Part shown: positions 58,893-64,000 of the stretch, piece after piece
How the letters are laid out: each line of letters opens with the position of its first letter
How positions within the stretch are numbered: the first letter of the stretch is position 1
Origin: Acestrorhynchus altus
Taxonomy: Eukaryota; Chordata; Actinopteri; Characiformes; Acestrorhynchidae
Reading direction: 5' to 3'
NCBI GenBank assembly: GCA_034509495.1
Contig: CM067509.1
Span: 2,896,671-2,960,670 of the forward strand
Length of the DNA stretch: 64,000 nucleotides
Notes under the pieces: generated by a model
Seen by the model: only the letters and a program-made list of their open reading frames with translations
What the model was told of the DNA's origin: nothing
Database searches by the model: none
Program-made: the position numbers and the translations under genes

Positions 58893-59394
58893 AAGCCATA
58901 AAACTGCATCAAGGAGAATGAAGAATGTGATTTGAAAGGCTGTGACTGTTATGATTGTGCTTTATGTTACGTTAGAAACGCCGTGTTATTCATATTAAGA
59001 TTAAGTCTCAGGTCAAGAAGCCTCTTCATTAGTAACTCTGCTGAGAAGTTCAGAGCTGATTACATAGTGAAAATAATCTGAAAGTGTAACTAAACTATAC
59101 ATTCACATCTTAGATTTGACTCCTTCCAGTGGTTAGTGCTTCTCTGATCTACAGGTCCTGTTTCACTGACATTCACCTTCCTTCTTCCTTCATTCTCTCT
59201 GGTTTCTCCTTTTTCTCACTTCTCCCTGGATGCCCAGTGGAGCCCCCAGTAGGCGGATGCTCTTGTTAAGCCCGCAAAGCTCCTTAAGAAGCTCTTGGGG
59301 GGGCGTTAGCCTTACCCAGTGGACGGAGCCCCATTTCCACGCTACATTTCCTCAGCTACACACACCCAATGCTCAGCCATCCAAGCCAGTTCCG
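58893..59394. other. Unique DNA
   Basis: No gene or repeat recognised; adjoins the next candidate block. Confidence 0.35.
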
Positions 59395-59812
59395 TCTTAG
59401 TGCCCCTCCCCTTCCAAGCAGAATGTCCCCATAGTGATTCCACAGCAGGTTTAGCAGTATTGTGCAAGCAAAAGTAAATCCGATTACTTCTCCCATTGCA
59501 GAAGTATTTTGACTGCCACAGTTTCACCTAGAGATTTGTAATTTGAAATTGTTCTCTCACAGCATGTACAAATGACCTTGGTGCTCAGGGCGGCCCACGG
59601 CCAGGCCATGAGTAAAGTTCGCCGTCTCAGATAGTATAAGTGGATCCTAATCAAAATTTTATCAGGAGCTTACTGCTGTGGAAAATATGCCTTTTGGGAG
59701 ACTTAGTCTTTAAGCTAAGCCAGGAACCCTGCTTTCATGCAATTAATGGAGCAAATCAAAGAACTGCAATTAAAGCAGCAAATCAACAAATGGATTTTCT
59801 TTTCACAAAACA
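59395..59812. promoter_or_regulatory. Candidate conserved non-coding block
   Basis: A 400-bp non-repetitive stretch that includes cacagcatgtacaaatgacc, the CpG-bearing ggcggcccacggccaggcca and gttcgccgtctcagatagt. After these come a dense cluster of transcription-factor-like cores: atgcaattaatg (59738-59749), a TCF/LEF-type atcaaag (59755-59761) and gcaattaaagc. The texture, CpG-poor neighbours and lack of any coding frame make a developmental enhancer the best guess. No alignment evidence is available here. Confidence 0.5.
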
Positions 59813-59913
59813 AGATTAAAAAAAAACAAAAAAAAAAACAATGACAATATCATCTTTTTCAAATGCTAATGAAATATATCTTCTGCATACAAGGCTCAAC
59901 TGAGGTATACTCA

Positions 59914-60336
59914 GCGTGGACACCCCTGCAAGGAATGCACACATAAACAGCTTTAAGGTGTGCAAATGCACACACAGCTTGTCTAGTCCCTGTAGAGAAG
60001 TGCTGTCAATTGAATAGGACACTCTGGGGCAGATCATCATGATTGCATTGGCACCGTGCCTAATGTCAAGCATGAACTAGAGGGGTATGAAGACCCCAGC
60101 GTTAGGCTGTGGAGCAGTGGAAGTGTGTTCTCCGGAACGAAGGTGCTCCACCAGTACTTTTGGGATGAGTTGGGGAGATGGGGATGAGGTGTGGTGGCGT
60201 TCTTGTCACTGAGTGCAATCAGATCCTCACAGCAGTGTGCCAATATCCAGTAGGAAGCGTTTCCTGCACAGTAGAGAGAGCAGGATGCACTCTTTTAAAA
60301 CCCTTGAATGAGCAGGTGTCCCAATACTTTTAGACT
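59914..60336. mobile_element. Tc1/mariner-type MITE, copy 3
   Basis: The longest copy: begins cgtggacacccctgcaagga, then gtccctgtagagaagtgctg, cagtacttttgggatgagtt and ends gaatgagcaggtgtcccaat, acttttag. It shares these blocks with copies 1 and 2. There is no coding capacity. Confidence 0.85.
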
Positions 60337-60499
60337 GAAAATCAACACCCAGTGCCCCTGTGTGTAAAGGTGATTTGCCACATCCTTTCAGGAGCTGGCT
60401 GAACCCCACGTTGCTGCAATGTGTGCAACCAAACCCTTTCTGCAGTTGTTAATTGCTGTCCCACGATGCCAGTGAATGATTTTATCCTGATCCTCCTTA

Positions 60500-61035
60500 G
60501 AACTGCTTCAGCTCAGTGACATTTGTAGGCTTTCAGGTTTGAACTGCTCATAATAGATCTTGCCACAGCGTTTCAATAGAAACAGACTTTGGGAGTGTGA
60601 TTACACCGTTCCAAAAGAGTAAGGAGCAACGAAAGGAGGTTGTGTGCACTACGGATTCACGTTTCAACCGCATTTACGGTTTCAGCTCCAGCTCACAGAC
60701 ATTTAACCTATCGTGAAGAATTCTCGGTGGCTTGGGAAAGATAGACAGGCTTTTCAGTTTGAATGCAGTAATCGACCACACTACCACCTCCATGCTTCAC
60801 AGCTAGTATTAGGTTCTTACTTGGAAAAGCATATTTAAAGTTTTTGTCAAATCAACTGGGAACCAAGTCTAAATGCTTCACTTTGGTTTCATCTGTCTAT
60901 AAAACATTGGTCTTTCTTGGTGAACTTGACACAAGCATTTATATTTTGCTTAGTGAGCAATGATTTTCAGGGTGTTATCCTGCCATTTTTCTATTCTTGT
61001 AGTGTTTCTTTTTTTGATGGCTCACTGATGTGAAG
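60500..61035 (-). pseudogene. Tc1-like transposase fossil
   Basis: The minus strand near 60800 gives VKHGGGSVV (from acctccatgcttcacag), the Tc1 block ahead of the second catalytic Asp. Beyond it are worn coding blocks (gcttcactttggtttcatct, the DETK region; ggtgttatcctgccat). The DNA-binding half lies towards 60950-61030. The left limit may reach about 60380. Confidence 0.7.
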
Positions 61036-61040
61036 AACAA

Positions 61041-61068
61041 TCACTATATATATATATATATATATGTA
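61041..61068. repeat. (TA)n microsatellite
   Basis: About 12 TA units. Confidence 0.9.
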
Positions 61069-61904
61069 TATACTGCAATTATAAATAATTCAGTACAGTT
61101 TAATGTTGCTAAAGACACAAATATTTTTTGGTTTTTGGTTTTTGTTTCACCTTAATTGTGAACAAAAACAACGTCTCACAATTTCCCAATGTTTTAAAAT
61201 AAAATAAAACAAAACAAATTAAAAACATATGAGTTATGATACCTCATTATTTTCTTTGAGAAACTTATTTTTCAAACCAACCCCCCTGTGCAGTAACTTT
61301 TCTTTAGTCTGGCTAGCTCTTGCTGAGTTTTAAATAATATTTAAATAATGTTATAATACTATGTAACAGCGATCTGAGCTGTGAATAATACCAATCAAAG
61401 GTAACATACTCAACTCTGTGATGAAAATAAAGACTTCTTTAAGTAAAATTATTTCTAGTAATATTTAAGCTCAGGAACATTGATGACTCATTAATTAGAT
61501 CATTTATCACCTGTATTTTTATTTGTTATTAAAGCCTTAAATCTTTTTTTTTAGATATTTCTACATGGTTTGTTCTTAATAAGCTTCATTAATTATAACT
61601 TTTATAAGTACATAATTGTATGTTTGTTAAGGGAATATTACTAATAGTTCAATTTAGTAATATAATGCAAAATCATGTAGTTCAGTCAGGGAAATTACTG
61701 AGCATTAATTACAACCTAATTCTGTACATTATTAGTGTGTGATTGGCAGCACTTTAATTCGTGTAGGTTACAGACATGAGTTTATTTGAGTTCATCATGC
61801 TAATCAGTGTTTAGTTTCTTAAAAGGGCTGAATTTTATATCTGTTCAGCTGCATGTTGCATTTCAGGTGCTCAATATTAAACTCAATGCTAATTACAGAC
61901 TAAC
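61069..61904. other. Unique AT-rich DNA
   Basis: No feature recognised. Confidence 0.4.
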
Positions 61905-63297
61905 CAGCACTAAAGTATTCACCCCCTTGGATTTTACCTACTATGTTTCATTTTAAACCTGTAAATGTTTTTTTTAATCTCTTTGTTTTTAAGTGGATGT
62001 GATGCATCTGCACAAAATAAAAGTTGGTCAAGTGGAAAAAAATAATAAAAATATATATATATACACAAATATATGAGAAGTCACAGGCTTGAAATCTACC
62101 CATGTGCAATATGTCACATGATCTGTCAGTATATACGTTTCTGAAAGGCCCCAGAGGCTGCAACACCATTAAGCAAGAGACACCACTGACCACACAACCC
62201 CATAAAGACCAAGGAGCTTTCCAAACAAGTCAGAGACAAAGTTGTTGAGAATTACAAGTAAGGGCTGGGTAATAAAAAATATCCAAATCTCTGTTGATCC
62301 TCCAGAGCACCATAAAATCCATTATCATCAAATAAAAACAACATAAAACTCTCAGACCGGGCAAGGAAGGCATTAATAAGAGAGGCAGCACAGAGACCAA
62401 ATGTATCCCTGAAGGAGCTGCAGAGCTCGCAAGCACAAACTGGAGTATCTGTCCATACAACCACAATAAGCCATGCAGTCCGTAGAACTGGGCTTTATGG
62501 AAGACTGGCCAGAAAAAGTCTTTTCTTACAAACATTTGGGTCCCCACATATATCATCTCTGGTCAGATGAGTCCAAAATTGAACTTTTTGGTCACCAAGT
62601 TAAAACGCTATGCCTGGTGCAGAACCTCATCTCGCCACCCCAAAAACACCATCAGTGAAACATGGTGGTGGCAGCATCATGCTGTCTGGATGTTTCTCAG
62701 CAGCAGTGACTGGGAAATTAGTCAGAGTTGAGGGGAAGATGGATTGTGCTAAATACATTTCAGACCTGTTTAGCTCTGTCAGTGATATGAGCCTGGGACG
62801 GAGGTTCACCTTCCAACAGGACAATGAACCAAAGCGACAGTCGAGTGGTTTAAGGGAAAATGTGCAGACATATTCGAACGGCCTAGTCAAAGTCCAGACT
62901 TGAATCCATCTGAGAATCTGTGGTCAGACTCTAAGATTGTGGAAACCATCTAATTAAAGGAGATGCAGCAGTTTTGCCTTTGAGGAATGAGAACAAATTC
63001 TAGTGGCAAGATGTGGCAAGCTCATAGAGACTTATCCAAAGCGACTTGCAGCTGTAGTTGCCACAAAAGGGGCTTCTACAAAGCAGTGATATTAAGGGGG
63101 TGATTAGTTATGCACACTGAAGTTTTCTGTTGTTTTGTCCAATTTATTGTTTGCCTCACAATAAAAATAAAAAGGTTATAGACATTGTTCTGTAAATGAA
63201 ATTATGCAAACTCTCAAATAATCCATTTGGTTCCAGGTTGCGAGGTGGCAAACACGTGAAACATGTCAAGAGGGATGAATACTTTTGCAAGGCACTG
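61905..63297 (+). mobile_element. Nearly complete Tc1-like transposon
   Basis: The left end (cagcactaaagtattcaccc) and right end (tacttttgcaaggcactg) are inverted repeats; left-end inner parts (gatgtgatgcatctgcacaa) are also typical of long-inverted-repeat fish Tc1 elements. It is about 1.39 kb. The interior transposase is broken by stops and indels. Confidence 0.88.
62250..62970 (+). pseudogene. Transposase remnant of the 61.9-63.3 kb element
   Basis: Near 62652 SVKHGGGSIMLSGCFSAAVT and then GKLVRVEGKM, followed by FTFQQDNEPKRQS near 62808 with the second catalytic Asp, and RPSQSPDLNPSENLW near 62880, which keeps the final Glu of the motif. Earlier parts are in other frames, with stops. The TAA and frameshifts make it inactive. 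Confidence 0.9.
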
Positions 63298-63639
63298 TGC
63301 AGAGTGTTCATCAGTGTAACTACTAATGAAACTATCAGCAATTTTCATATAACAGGGCTCCAGTTCTGTAAAACAGTCATAACGAGTAAAGCTGGATGCT
63401 TTAAGAATTTATTGAACAAAAGACAGACCTTGAAAAAGTGTCCCCTCGTTTATATTATACGTACTAATTTGTGCCAATTAAATCCGTGATATCGACAGAG
63501 AAATATAATTAATACAGAAATATAAAGTGTTACAAGTTCAGCTTACTGTTTAAAAACTGATGAGAGCTTTAGTCTTTACCCGAAAAGAACCAACGTTTGA
63601 TTCTAATTGGCAGCACCTACCATTGTACGAATCACAGTC
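63298..63639. other. Unique DNA
   Basis: No feature recognised. Confidence 0.35.
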
Positions 63640-64000
63640 GGTTAAATGAATCCATTTTTTTTCCCCCTCTCATCCTCTGGAGTGAGAGATGAAAGCAGCT
63701 CCCTTCCCTGCTTATCGTTGTGTAGCTGCGACTGTTTTGAAACTGACCCCGGCCGGTTCGCCTGGGAAATATATCGTCTGGCTGGAAGCAGCGGGCCTCA
63801 TCCAGGCAGAGTGAAAGAGCTGTCAGGCAGGGAATGGAGGTTTGATTACTCCCATATACACACACCTGCGTCTTTCCCAGGCTCACACTCCGTGCCGCAC
63901 GTCCACCCCGGGCCTCGTCCAAGAAAGCGGTGACTTCATTTGGTCCAAGCAGAAAGGGACGCACGCAGATGCATACAAACAAAGACCCCCAGGTGTACAA
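63640..64000. promoter_or_regulatory. Candidate conserved block at the window edge
   Basis: GC-richer, CpG-retaining and non-repetitive (gaccccggccggttcgcctg, cagcgggcctcatccaggca, tttgattactcccatataca, ccccgggcctcgtccaagaa). Open frames on both strands run off or across it (63632-64000 minus, 63646-63933 plus) but neither has a recognised domain. Could be regulatory DNA or the edge of a CpG island that continues beyond the window. Confidence 0.4.

Noticed and set aside
58707..58901. Poly-Ile/Ser open frame
   Set aside because: Translation of the ATC microsatellite.
63632..64000. 122-codon minus-strand frame reaching the window edge
   Set aside because: No domain, signal peptide or splice sites recognised; the region looks regulatory. 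An exon beyond the window cannot be excluded.

Overview
This window looks like nuclear DNA from a ray-finned fish (teleost), probably non-coding intergenic or intronic sequence. The evidence is: long CA/GT, TA, AAT and ATC microsatellites; a tRNA-derived SINE of the DANA/Mermaid type with intact A and B boxes; a Ty3/gypsy-type solo LTR; L2/Rex1-type LINE scraps; and at least a dozen decayed Tc1-like (DD34E) transposons with fish-type terminal repeats. An otophysan host (catfish, characin or carp relatives) is plausible from the mix of MITEs and SINEs, but this is an inference. I found no intact host gene, no convincing exon, no rRNA or tRNA gene and no CRISPR array. All long open frames that I examined fall in repeats, in transposon debris or in low-complexity DNA.

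Layout. 0-9 kb: unique AT-rich DNA, LTR fragments, a truncated SINE, Tc1 scraps, a three-unit 64-72 bp tandem repeat, a 41-bp minisatellite and two related Tc1 fragments. 9-13 kb: a complete Tc1-derived MITE, an unclassified repeat (here called family A), a palindrome, a LINE fragment and another Tc1 fossil. 13-19 kb: microsatellites and mostly unique DNA, with a conserved-looking block at 16.4-17.0 kb. 19.4-21 kb: a nested cluster in which a solo LTR with a 5-bp target duplication sits inside a family A copy, next to a SINE-like repeat and a second family A copy. 22.8-25.1 kb: a piggyBac-like repeat followed by a nearly full-length Tc1-like element. 26-33.3 kb: LINE, MITE, Tc1, SINE and family A copies, with a conserved-looking block near 32 kb. 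33-43.6 kb: mostly unique DNA with a Tc1 fossil, a conserved-looking block at 38.8-39.1 kb, a family A copy holding the empty version of the LTR site, a duplicated 162-bp unit and a 10-bp minisatellite. 44-50.5 kb: Tc1 fossil, a decayed protein-coding tract of unknown origin, LINE tails and a TTAGG-like degenerate repeat. 52-64 kb: family A, MITEs, three Tc1 relics, a second piggyBac-like copy, an ATC microsatellite and three conserved-looking blocks.

No genes act together here. The two signals of most possible value are (1) several non-repetitive, CpG-retaining blocks that look like conserved non-coding (enhancer-type) DNA, as expected in a gene desert around a developmental regulator, and (2) the decayed coding tract at 47.4-49.2 kb, whose last segment resembles the start of a Ulp1/SENP-type protease domain. 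Both need alignment searches that I could not run.
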